Both the position numbers and the translations under genes were made by a program. The notes under the pieces are model-generated. The model ran no database searches. It saw nothing but the letters and a program-made list of their open reading frames with translations, and had not been told where the DNA came from. This document shows positions 1 through 6,824 of a stretch of 64,000 bases of DNA, piece after piece. Origin of the DNA: Streptomyces sp. NBC_00344 (GTDB lineage Bacteria; Actinomycetota; Actinomycetes; Streptomycetales; Streptomycetaceae); NCBI RefSeq assembly GCF_036088315.1, contig NZ_CP107996.1, positions 1,240,001 through 1,304,000 of the forward strand, written 5' to 3'. Position 1 is the stretch's first letter. Every line of letters begins with the position of its first letter.

Positions 1-568
1 CGGCAGGCACCCGCAGCAGGACGAGCGCGCAGAGCAGAAAGCTCAGAGCGTCGATCGCGAAGACACCGAGGTAGGCGGGCCTGGAGCCGGCGGACAGGGC
101 GAGCCCACCGAGCGCGGCGCCCACGGCAAGGCCCGCGTTGAGTGTCGACTGCAGGTGAGCGAGCACGGCGGTGCGCTCCTCCTCCGCGACCAGACCGGCG
201 AGCAGCGCCTGCCGGGCGGCGGCCAGACCCGACTGCGCGGTGGCATAGAGGCAGGCGGCCACGAGGAACGGCAGGAAGTCCCGTACGACCAGGAAAGACG
301 CGACCGCGGCGCCGGTCGCGAGGGCGAGCAGCACCGCCGTTCCTCGCGGGCCCCGGCGGTCCGCGATCCGGCCGAGCGGCACCCCGACGACCGAGCCGAC
401 CGCCCAGGCCACGGTGAGGCCGAGGCCGATCCTGGCGGGGGCGAGGCCGACCACGTGAGTGAAGTAGAGGGCCGAGGTGACGTAGTACGCGCCGTCGCCC
501 AGGGAGTTGCTCAACTGGGCCACGGCGAGCGTGCGTTGGGGCCTCGAGGGCGGCAGCATGTTCGGCAT
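1..568 (-). CDS. MFS transporter, partial (N-terminal part)
   Basis: The gene reads leftward and leaves the window, so only about 189 N-terminal residues are visible. They form several alternating hydrophobic stretches consistent with the first five or six membrane helices of a major facilitator transporter. A short basic loop after helix 2 (GRIADRRGPRG, about residue 75) matches the MFS loop 2-3 signature. The ATG at 566-568 was chosen as the first good start; an ATG three codons later is possible. The substrate cannot be told. The gene is separated from msrB by about 240 bp and is probably a small-molecule exporter. Confidence 0.75.
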   Translation of the reverse strand, partial: MPNMLPPSRPQRTLAVAQLSNSLGDGAYYVTSALYFTHVVGLAPARIGLGLTVAWAVGSVVGVPLGRIADRRGPRGTAVLLALATGAAVASFLVVRDFLPFLVAACLYATAQSGLAAARQALLAGLVAEEERTAVLAHLQSTLNAGLAVGAALGGLALSAGSRPAYLGVFAIDALSFLLCALVLLRVPA

Positions 569-809
569 GGCGTTGACGGTACGCAGGTGCCGGCTCCCGC
601 GTGCAGGCCAATGAGCCGCCGTGTGACTGGGCCATTTCCGCGGGAAGGCCCGCGCGGCCTGTCCCGAGACGGGCCGCTCAGCACACGACCTGGCCGGCCA
701 CCCGGTTGTGACCGCCCGTCTGCGTCCCGGGACGACTGTCGCGCCGGGCGTCCGGCCGCCCGGCGGGCACGGGCCTACCCGCCGGTATCCGTCGCAGGGG
801 CGCCCGTGC

Positions 810-1223
810 TCAGGAGGCGGGGCCTTCCGGCGTCAGCTTCAGTGAGATGGAGTTGATGCAGTACCGCTGATCGGTCGGTGTCGCGTAGCCCTCGCCCTCG
901 AAGACGTGCCCGAGGTGCGAGCCGCACTTCGCACAGCGCACCTCGACCCGCCGCATCCCGTGCGAGCGGTCCTCGATGAGCTCGACCGCTTCGGTGTCCT
1001 TCGGGTCGTAGAAGGACGGCCAGCCGCAGTGCGACTCGAACTTCGTGTCCGAGCGGAAGAGCTCCGCGTTACAGGCCCGGCACGAGTAGACGCCGGTGGT
1101 CTTGGTGTCGGTGTACTCGCCGACGAACGCGGGCTCGGTGCCGGCCTGGCGCAGCACGGCGTACTCCGCGTCGGACAGCTCCGCCCGCCACTGCTCGTCC
1201 GGCTTCTCGATGTCGTACGACAT
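810..1223 (-). CDS. msrB: Peptide-methionine (R)-S-oxide reductase MsrB
   Basis: Reduces the R-epimer of methionine sulfoxide in proteins, a cytosolic repair function. The 137-residue length is normal. Four zinc cysteines form two CxxC pairs (C48/C51 and C97/C100), and the catalytic cysteine lies in the RYCINS motif (C122). The GWPSF motif near residue 67 is also typical of MsrB. The start lies 9 bp after the stop of murC, so the two genes are probably cotranscribed leftward. This is an ordinary complete family member. Confidence 0.95.
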   Translation of the reverse strand: MSYDIEKPDEQWRAELSDAEYAVLRQAGTEPAFVGEYTDTKTTGVYSCRACNAELFRSDTKFESHCGWPSFYDPKDTEAVELIEDRSHGMRRVEVRCAKCGSHLGHVFEGEGYATPTDQRYCINSISLKLTPEGPAS

Positions 1224-1232
1224 GGCGCTCCC

Positions 1233-2627
1233 TCAGCTCGACAGGTGTTCCAGGATCTGCGGGCCGAGGTCGGTGACGTCGCCCGCTCCCATGGTGAGAA
1301 CGAGATCGCCGGGCTTGGCCATTCCCGCGACGACCCCGGGTACCCGCGTCCTGTCGTGCACGGCGGTGACATCGGCGCCGGCCGCCCGGGCCGCTTCGAT
1401 GATCAGTTCGCTGGTGACGCCGGGGATCGGGTCCTCGCGGGCCGGATAGATGTCCAGCACCACCGAACCGTCGGCGAGCCCCAGAGCCTGGCCCATCTCG
1501 CTGCCGAGCTCCTGGGTGCGGGAGAAGAGGTGGGGCTGGAAGACGACCAGGATCCGGGCATCGCCGACCGCGCCCCGCATGGCCTCGAGGTCGGCGGTCA
1601 TCTCGGTCGGATGGTGGGCGTAGGAGTCGATGACCTGGACCCCCGCGGCTTCGCCCTTGAGCTGGAGGCGGCGCTTGACCCCGGTGTACTTGCCGAGCGC
1701 CGACGCAAGATTGTGGGCCGGTACGCCGAGGGCCACACCGGCCGCCAGTGCGGCGACAGCGTTGTGGGCGTAGTGCCGGCCGGGGACGGACACCGTGAAA
1801 GTGAGGTACTTGCCGTTGAGGACAACGGTCACCTCGCTGGACAGACCGCGCGGGGTGACCTTGTGCACGCGTACGTCGGCGTCGGCGGACTCACCGTAGG
1901 TCACGACCTTCAGCGCGGAGAGGTCACGCACCCGTGCGGTGAGCTCGGCCGCGCCGGCCTGGTCGGCGGCGATCACCAGCGTGCCGCCGGGCACCACCTT
2001 GCCGACGAAGGTCTCGAAGGAGTCGTAGATCTCGTCCATCGAGGCGTAGTTCGCGTGGTGATCGAGCTCGACGTTGAGGACGATGGCGACCTCGGGGTCG
2101 TACTTCTGGAAGCTGCGGTCGCTCTCGTCGGCCTCGGCGACGAAGATGTCGCCCCGGCCGTGCCGGGCGTTGGTCCCCGGCCCGGCCAGGTCGCCGCCGA
2201 TCGCGTACGACGGGTCGAGGCCCAGCTCCGTCAGTGCCACGGCCAGCATCGAAGTGGTGGTCGTCTTGCCGTGCGTGCCGGCCACGGCGATGGAGCGCAG
2301 ACCGTGCATCAGCGAGGCCAGCGCGTCCGAACGGTGCACCACCGGGATGGACAGCTCCGCGGCCCGGGCCAGCTCCGGATTGTCCTCGCGGATCGCGCTG
2401 GAGACCACCACGCAGCTGGCGTCATCCGCCAGATGCCCGGCCGCGTGGCCGATGTGCACGGTGGCCCCGAGAGCCCGCAGCGCCTCGGCTGTCGGGGACT
2501 CACGGCTGTCGCTGCCCGCCACCTCGGCGCCGCGCTGGGCGAGGATCTTCGCGATGCCCGACATCCCGGCGCCGCCGATGCCGATGAAGTGCGGTCGGTC
2601 CATGGCGGTCGGCCTACCGGGTGCCAT
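1233..2627 (-). CDS. murC: UDP-N-acetylmuramate--L-alanine ligase MurC
   Basis: Adds L-alanine to UDP-MurNAc, the first amino acid step of peptidoglycan stem-peptide synthesis, using ATP in the cytosol. The 464-residue protein has the N-terminal Rossmann motif GIGGAGMSG (about 16-24), the Mur-ligase P-loop GTHGKTTT (about 115-122), and the ELDHHANY metal/carbamate region (about 185). The ATG at 2627 is preceded by GGGGAGA at suitable spacing. It lies immediately upstream of msrB on the same strand. It sits alone here rather than in the main division/cell-wall cluster. Confidence 0.95.
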   Translation of the reverse strand: MAPGRPTAMDRPHFIGIGGAGMSGIAKILAQRGAEVAGSDSRESPTAEALRALGATVHIGHAAGHLADDASCVVVSSAIREDNPELARAAELSIPVVHRSDALASLMHGLRSIAVAGTHGKTTTTSMLAVALTELGLDPSYAIGGDLAGPGTNARHGRGDIFVAEADESDRSFQKYDPEVAIVLNVELDHHANYASMDEIYDSFETFVGKVVPGGTLVIAADQAGAAELTARVRDLSALKVVTYGESADADVRVHKVTPRGLSSEVTVVLNGKYLTFTVSVPGRHYAHNAVAALAAGVALGVPAHNLASALGKYTGVKRRLQLKGEAAGVQVIDSYAHHPTEMTADLEAMRGAVGDARILVVFQPHLFSRTQELGSEMGQALGLADGSVVLDIYPAREDPIPGVTSELIIEAARAAGADVTAVHDRTRVPGVVAGMAKPGDLVLTMGAGDVTDLGPQILEHLSS

Positions 2628-2667
2628 ACGGATGTCTCCCCAAGCTGTACGAAAAGAGAGGCCCAGC

Positions 2668-3120
2668 CTATTCGCTGTGTGCGAAGAGCTTGAGCACCGG
2701 TACGCCGACCTTGTGACGGGCCCGCGATGCCCAGTCCCGGTGGAAGAACTCCTCGACGTAGTGCGGCGCGGTCATCACGATCACTTCGTCCGCCCCTTCC
2801 TCACCCACGACGGTCTTCAGGGCGTCGAGGGGATGCTTCTCCACGACCTGGCCGGTCGCCGCGCTGCCCGCGGCCCGCAGCGCTTCCAGCGACTGCTTCA
2901 GTGCCGCCTCGGCAGGCAGCCTCGCCGCCGCGCCCTCCGGGACGGTGCCCTCGCGCGGCACCTCGTCCAGCTCACCCAGCGCCACGTCGTCGATGGCCCG
3001 CAGCAGGACATCGGCCTGGTCGCCGCGGGGCTGCATGAGCACGAAGAAGGAGACGGCGTCGTCCCCGTGCAGCGTGGTGACGAAATCCACGTCCTCGGAG
3101 GTCAGAGGCTTCTCGATCAT
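2668..3120 (-). CDS. Conserved actinobacterial hypothetical protein (150 aa)
   Basis: I recognise this as a conserved Streptomyces protein, sometimes mis-labelled indole-3-glycerol phosphate synthase, but I see no catalytic motif supporting that name. It is acidic, with a conserved-looking core (TTLHGDDAVSF, LLRAIDDVALGEL) and a C-terminal VIVMTAPHYVEEFFHRDW region reminiscent of nucleotide-binding or stress-protein folds. The ATG at 3120 (MIEKPL) was chosen because the protein-like sequence begins there. An in-frame ATG at 3165 would add 15 residues. It lies upstream of murC on the same strand, 40 bp away. Function unknown. Confidence 0.7.
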   Translation of the reverse strand: MIEKPLTSEDVDFVTTLHGDDAVSFFVLMQPRGDQADVLLRAIDDVALGELDEVPREGTVPEGAAARLPAEAALKQSLEALRAAGSAATGQVVEKHPLDALKTVVGEEGADEVIVMTAPHYVEEFFHRDWASRARHKVGVPVLKLFAHSE

Positions 3121-3244
3121 CAGTACGCTCGTGAACACCACGTTGAGCCCTTCTGCCGAAACCATCCTTCCCCGTGCCCGCACGGGGTCTGCGAATATAA
3201 GTGTGCCCAGTGAGCGGAAAGCGGAACAGAAGATTCCGTTCGTG

Positions 3245-4030
3245 TCAGTTCCGAACGTATCGGGCAAAAAGGAACCCGGCCTCCTCCAGCAGTGAGGCCA
3301 GTGCGAAGCGTTCCGGCACGGCGAGCCCCGGGCCGCCCACGATCCGTTGAGCATCGCCCGATGTGAGTACCGGGGAAAGTGTCAGACACAGTTCGTCGAG
3401 TACCCCGGCCGCCACGAACTGACCGAGCATCCGCGGCCCGCCCTCGGTCAGCAGCCGCCGGAACCCCCGCTCGGCCAGCTCCTGAACCGCCCTGGCCGGG
3501 TCCACCCCCGCCCCGTCCCCCGCGATCACGATCTCGGCCCCGGCCTGCCGCGCGGCACTGACCCGGTCCTGCGGCGCGCCGGCCCCCGTCACCACCAGGG
3601 TCGGTACCAGCGGAGCGGTGAACAGCGGCAGCGAGAAGTCCAGGTCCAGACTGGCGCTCACCACCGCGATCGCCGGCGCCGGGCCCTGCCCCGCGGCCGC
3701 TCTGCGCGCCGCGAAGGCCTCCCGGGCGCGGGCCGGGCGGTAGCCCTCCAGACGTACGGTTTCCGCTCCGGCCACGACCACGTCGGCGAGTCCTCGCAGA
3801 GTGCCGAAGATGCGCATGTCCGTCTCGGTGGAGATCGGCTGGGAACGCCCTTCGTGCTGCGCGGCCCCGTCGAGCGACGAGACCATGTTGGCCCGCAGCC
3901 AGGGGCCGCCTCCGCCCGGCGCCGTGGGGTACGCGTAGGCGTCGGCCAGTTCGTCCAGACTCCACTCGCGTGGGCCCGCCTCGGCGGGCACGGGGACTGT
4001 CTGGTCGGTCACAGGGAGCAGGCGTCGCAT
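3245..4030 (-). CDS. RibD C-terminal-type pyrimidine reductase family protein
   Basis: A 261-residue single-domain member of the RibD reductase/dihydrofolate-reductase-like fold. Recognisable motifs are NMVSSLDGAA (substrate loop), the RGLADVVVAGAETVR stretch (NADPH pocket), and the LLTEGGPRMLGQFV glycine-rich motif. It lacks the RibD deaminase domain, so it probably reduces a pyrimidine or similar nucleotide substrate, but the substrate is not evident. The ATG at 4028-4030 faces the divergent ZapE-like gene. The two starts are only 37 bp apart and must share overlapping promoters. Confidence 0.8.
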   Translation of the reverse strand: MRRLLPVTDQTVPVPAEAGPREWSLDELADAYAYPTAPGGGGPWLRANMVSSLDGAAQHEGRSQPISTETDMRIFGTLRGLADVVVAGAETVRLEGYRPARAREAFAARRAAAGQGPAPAIAVVSASLDLDFSLPLFTAPLVPTLVVTGAGAPQDRVSAARQAGAEIVIAGDGAGVDPARAVQELAERGFRRLLTEGGPRMLGQFVAAGVLDELCLTLSPVLTSGDAQRIVGGPGLAVPERFALASLLEEAGFLFARYVRN

Positions 4031-4067
4031 GTCAGGCAGTGTGGCATGGCGTTTAAGCTGGGGAACT

Positions 4068-5138
4068 GTGTCGTCGCCCATAGCCGAAGTGGTTCCCCAG
4101 TCCCTGTGCGCCCGTGAGCCGCGCGTTCCCGTCGACCGCCTGGTCGCCGAGATGGTGCCGCCGCCGCGGTTCGACTCGGTCCGCTTCGATACGTACGAGC
4201 CGGACCCCGGCCGGCCGAGCCAGACCGAGGCGGTGGACGTCCTCAGTGCGTTCGCCGCCGGACTCGGCGGGGCCACGGCCACCGGCACCGGCCGCAAGCG
4301 CTGGTTCGGCGGCCGCAAGCCCGCGCAGCCCACCGGTCCGCGTGGGGTCTACCTCGACGGCGGATACGGTGTCGGCAAGACCCACCTGCTCGCCTCCCTG
4401 TGGCACGCCACCCCGGCCGCGCCCGAGCAGAAGGCCTTCGGCACCTTCGTCGAGCTCACCAACCTGGTCGGTGCTCTCGGTTTCCAGCAGACCGTGCAGA
4501 CGCTCAGCTGCCATCGGCTCCTGTGCATCGACGAGTTCGAACTGGACGACCCCGGGGACACGGTCCTCGTCTCCTCCCTGCTCACCCGGCTGGTCGAAGC
4601 GGGTGTGGCACTGGCCGCCACCTCCAACACCCTGCCCGGCAAGCTGGGCGAGGGCCGGTTCGCCGCGGCCGACTTCCTGCGCGAGATCCAGGGCCTGTCG
4701 GCGCACTTCCGTCCGCTGCGCATCGACGGCGACGACTACCGTCACCGCGGCCTGCCCGAGGCCCCCGCTCCCTACGACGACGAGCAGGTGACCAAGGCGG
4801 CGTACGCGACGCGGAACGCCTCCCTCGACGCCTTCCCCGCGCTCCTGGACCACCTCGCCCGGATCCACCCCAGCAGGTACGGCGCGCTCACCGAAGACCT
4901 CGACGCGGTCTGCCTCACCGAAGTGCAGCCGGTGGCCGACCAGTCGACGGCGCTGCGTCTGGTGGTGCTCGCCGACCGGCTCTACGACCGCGAGGTCCCG
5001 GTCCTCGCCTCCGGGCTCCCCTTCGACCGGCTGTTCAGTGACGAGATGCTGAACGGCGGATACCGGAAGAAGTATTTCCGGGCGATCTCCCGTCTCACGG
5101 CGCTGGCACGCGACGCCAAGGGGCTGGTGGCCCAGTAG
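4068..5138 (+). CDS. zapE: Cell division protein ZapE / AFG1-like P-loop ATPase
   Basis: 356 residues from the GTG at 4068, which has a GGGGA ribosome-binding site just upstream; an upstream in-frame ATG at 4029 would overlap the divergent gene and is disfavoured. Walker A is GGYGVGKTH (about 98-106) and Walker B is LLCIDEFELDD (about 152-162). The layout matches the AFG1/ZapE ATPase family, linked to division-ring control in proteobacteria and to mitochondrial quality control in eukaryotes. Its role in actinomycetes is unproven. It is followed after 30 bp by the OsmC-family gene. Confidence 0.85.
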   Translation: MSSPIAEVVPQSLCAREPRVPVDRLVAEMVPPPRFDSVRFDTYEPDPGRPSQTEAVDVLSAFAAGLGGATATGTGRKRWFGGRKPAQPTGPRGVYLDGGYGVGKTHLLASLWHATPAAPEQKAFGTFVELTNLVGALGFQQTVQTLSCHRLLCIDEFELDDPGDTVLVSSLLTRLVEAGVALAATSNTLPGKLGEGRFAAADFLREIQGLSAHFRPLRIDGDDYRHRGLPEAPAPYDDEQVTKAAYATRNASLDAFPALLDHLARIHPSRYGALTEDLDAVCLTEVQPVADQSTALRLVVLADRLYDREVPVLASGLPFDRLFSDEMLNGGYRKKYFRAISRLTALARDAKGLVAQ

Positions 5139-5168
5139 GTTGGGGGCACGTCACCAGAAGGGATCATC

Positions 5169-5594
5169 ATGGCCACCACGCGTGTCGCTCATACGGTCTG
5201 GGAAGGCGAGCTCTTCAAGGGCTCGGGCACCATCACCTTCGACACCTCGGGCATCGGCGAATTCCCGGTCACCTGGGCCTCCCGTGCCGAACAGGCCAAC
5301 GGTAGAACCAGCCCGGAGGAGCTCATCGCGGCCGCCCACTCCAGCTGCTTCTCGATGGCGCTCTCCAACGGTCTGAACGGTGCGGGCAATCCGCCGACCC
5401 GCCTGACGACCCAGGCCGAGGTCACCTTCCAGCCGGGTGAGGGCATCACCGGTATCCACCTCACGGTGGCGGGCGAAGTTCCCGGGCTCGACGCGGACGG
5501 TTTCACCGCGGCCGCCGAGGACGCCAAGGCCAACTGCCCGGTCAGCCAGGCCCTTTCGGGTACGAAGATCACCCTGACCGCCACACTGGGCTGA
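5169..5594 (+). CDS. OsmC/Ohr-family peroxiredoxin
   Basis: A 141-residue thiol peroxidase-type protein that detoxifies organic hydroperoxides. The two redox cysteines of the family are present: C60 in AAHSSCFSMAL and C123 in ANCPVSQAL. The length and the EELIAAAHSSC motif fit the OsmC branch. An AGAAGGGA-type Shine-Dalgarno lies shortly before the ATG. It is on the same strand 30 bp after the ZapE-like gene, so cotranscription is likely. Confidence 0.9.
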   Translation: MATTRVAHTVWEGELFKGSGTITFDTSGIGEFPVTWASRAEQANGRTSPEELIAAAHSSCFSMALSNGLNGAGNPPTRLTTQAEVTFQPGEGITGIHLTVAGEVPGLDADGFTAAAEDAKANCPVSQALSGTKITLTATLG

Positions 5595-5672
5595 CCCGCC
5601 CAGCGCTCGCGGCCCCCGCGGATCCGGTGCAGGATCGAGGAGGCCGGGGGATTCCGCCGGAAGGGGTGCGCA

Positions 5673-6551
5673 GTGGCCGCGAAGGGCACGCAGAAGAAGC
5701 AGGCCCAGCCGCCGGGCCTGCGAGAGTTGTTGCGTATCCCCCCGGGCAGCGATGTCGACCTCGCCTCCTGCGACCCCGCGGGCGCCCCGGCGGGCCCGCG
5801 GAACAAGAAGGACGGCCTGGCGGACATCGCCCGGATGGGCGAACACCTGGCAGATCTCCAGGAGCGGTTGTACGCGGCGAGCGCGGGCGGAGACCGCAGA
5901 CGCCTGCTGCTGGTGCTCCAGGGCATGGACACCAGCGGCAAGGGCGGGGTCGTCAAGCATGTCATCGGCGCCCTCAACCCGGCCGGCTGCCGGATCCGGT
6001 CCTTCAAGGCACCCACCGAGGAGGAGCGCGGCCAGCCGTTCCTCTGGCGGATCACCCGGGCACTGCCGAAGCCGGGCGAGATCGGGATCTTCGACCGCTC
6101 GCACTACGAGGACGTGCTGATCGCTCGGGTGCGCGAGCTGGCGCCGCGCAGTGTGGTCGACCGCCGGTACGCACAGATCAACTGCTTCGAACAGATCCTG
6201 GCCGATGACGGCACGACCGTCGTGAAGATCTTTCTGCACATCAGCCACGAGCAACAGCGGCGGCGGCTGCTCAAACGGCTCGACAACCCGCACAAGCACT
6301 GGAAGTTCAACACCGGCGACATCGAGGAACGGGCGCTGTGGCCCGCCTACCAGGAGGCTTACGAGCTGGCACTGGAGCGCTGTTCGACGCGCACGGCGCC
6401 CTGGTACGTGGTGCCTTCCGACCGCAAGTGGTACCGGAACTGGGCGATCAGCACACTGCTCCTCGAGCACCTGACGGCACTGGACCCGCAGTACCCGGAA
6501 GCGGACTTCGATGTTTCGGCGTGCCGCAGGCACCTGCTGGAGGGGGACTGA
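5673..6551 (+). CDS. Polyphosphate kinase 2 (PPK2) family protein
   Basis: Transfers phosphate between polyphosphate and nucleotides. The 292-residue single-domain enzyme has Walker A GMDTSGKGG (84-92), Walker B FDRSHYED (140-147), and the arginine-rich lid with LLKRLDNPHKHWKF (about 205-218). The GTG at 5673 has a strong GGAAGGGG site 6-13 bp upstream. Whether it phosphorylates AMP, ADP or both cannot be decided by eye. It is followed by a 270-bp convergent intergenic region holding the orphan operator described below. Confidence 0.9.
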   Translation: MAAKGTQKKQAQPPGLRELLRIPPGSDVDLASCDPAGAPAGPRNKKDGLADIARMGEHLADLQERLYAASAGGDRRRLLLVLQGMDTSGKGGVVKHVIGALNPAGCRIRSFKAPTEEERGQPFLWRITRALPKPGEIGIFDRSHYEDVLIARVRELAPRSVVDRRYAQINCFEQILADDGTTVVKIFLHISHEQQRRRLLKRLDNPHKHWKFNTGDIEERALWPAYQEAYELALERCSTRTAPWYVVPSDRKWYRNWAISTLLLEHLTALDPQYPEADFDVSACRRHLLEGD

Positions 6552-6617
6552 CCCCGCACAGCGCCCCGCGACGGTCCGGCGCCCCCCGGCGCGGCGAACC
6601 CGGTCCGGCCCGGACTC

Positions 6618-6656
6618 TTGACAGGTTCACGCCCCTGGACTGTGGGAGCGCTCCCA
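6618..6656 (+). promoter_or_regulatory. Perfect CebR-type operator with upstream -35-like TTGACA
   Basis: TGGGAGCGCTCCCA at 6643-6656 is a perfect 14-bp palindrome identical to the operator of CebR, the cellobiose-responsive LacI-family repressor of Streptomyces. A consensus -35 hexamer TTGACA lies at 6618-6623, placing the operator where a -10 and start site would be. No gene starts downstream on either strand: the flanking PPK2 and SpoIIE-like genes converge on this site. It may be a leftover of a deleted sugar-utilisation gene. Confidence 0.7.
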
Positions 6657-6686
6657 AGCATCGAGGGACACCACGCGATCGAGTAA

Positions 6687-6713
6687 CACCACCGGACAGC
6701 CCTGCCGGTGGTG
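6687..6713. terminator. Hairpin between convergent genes
   Basis: CACCACCGG (6687-6695) and CCGGTGGTG (6705-6713) form a perfect 9-bp stem with a 9-nt loop. There is no U-tract, as is usual for Streptomyces terminators. It lies between the stops of the convergent PPK2 and SpoIIE-like genes and could serve both. Confidence 0.5.
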
Positions 6714-6730
6714 CGGTCCGTGATCCGGTG

Positions 6731-6774
6731 CCCGCGGCCGCTCGGCGGGGCGCCCGCGGCCGTTCGGCGGGGTG
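6731..6774. repeat. Two tandem copies of a 22-bp GC-rich repeat
   Basis: The 22-bp unit beginning CCCGCGGCCG at 6731 recurs at 6753 with two substitutions. A third partial start follows at about 6775. It lies in the non-coding convergent region and has no evident function. Confidence 0.6.
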
Positions 6775-6824
6775 CCCGGCATCACGGTGGGCAGGGGTGG
6801 TCGTCCGGTTCGCCGGCGGCCGCC

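Noticed and set aside
906..2693. Long plus-strand open frame opposite msrB and murC
   Set aside because: It is antisense to two clear genes, and its translation is arginine/glycine/valine-rich without domains, a common artefact of high-GC sequence.
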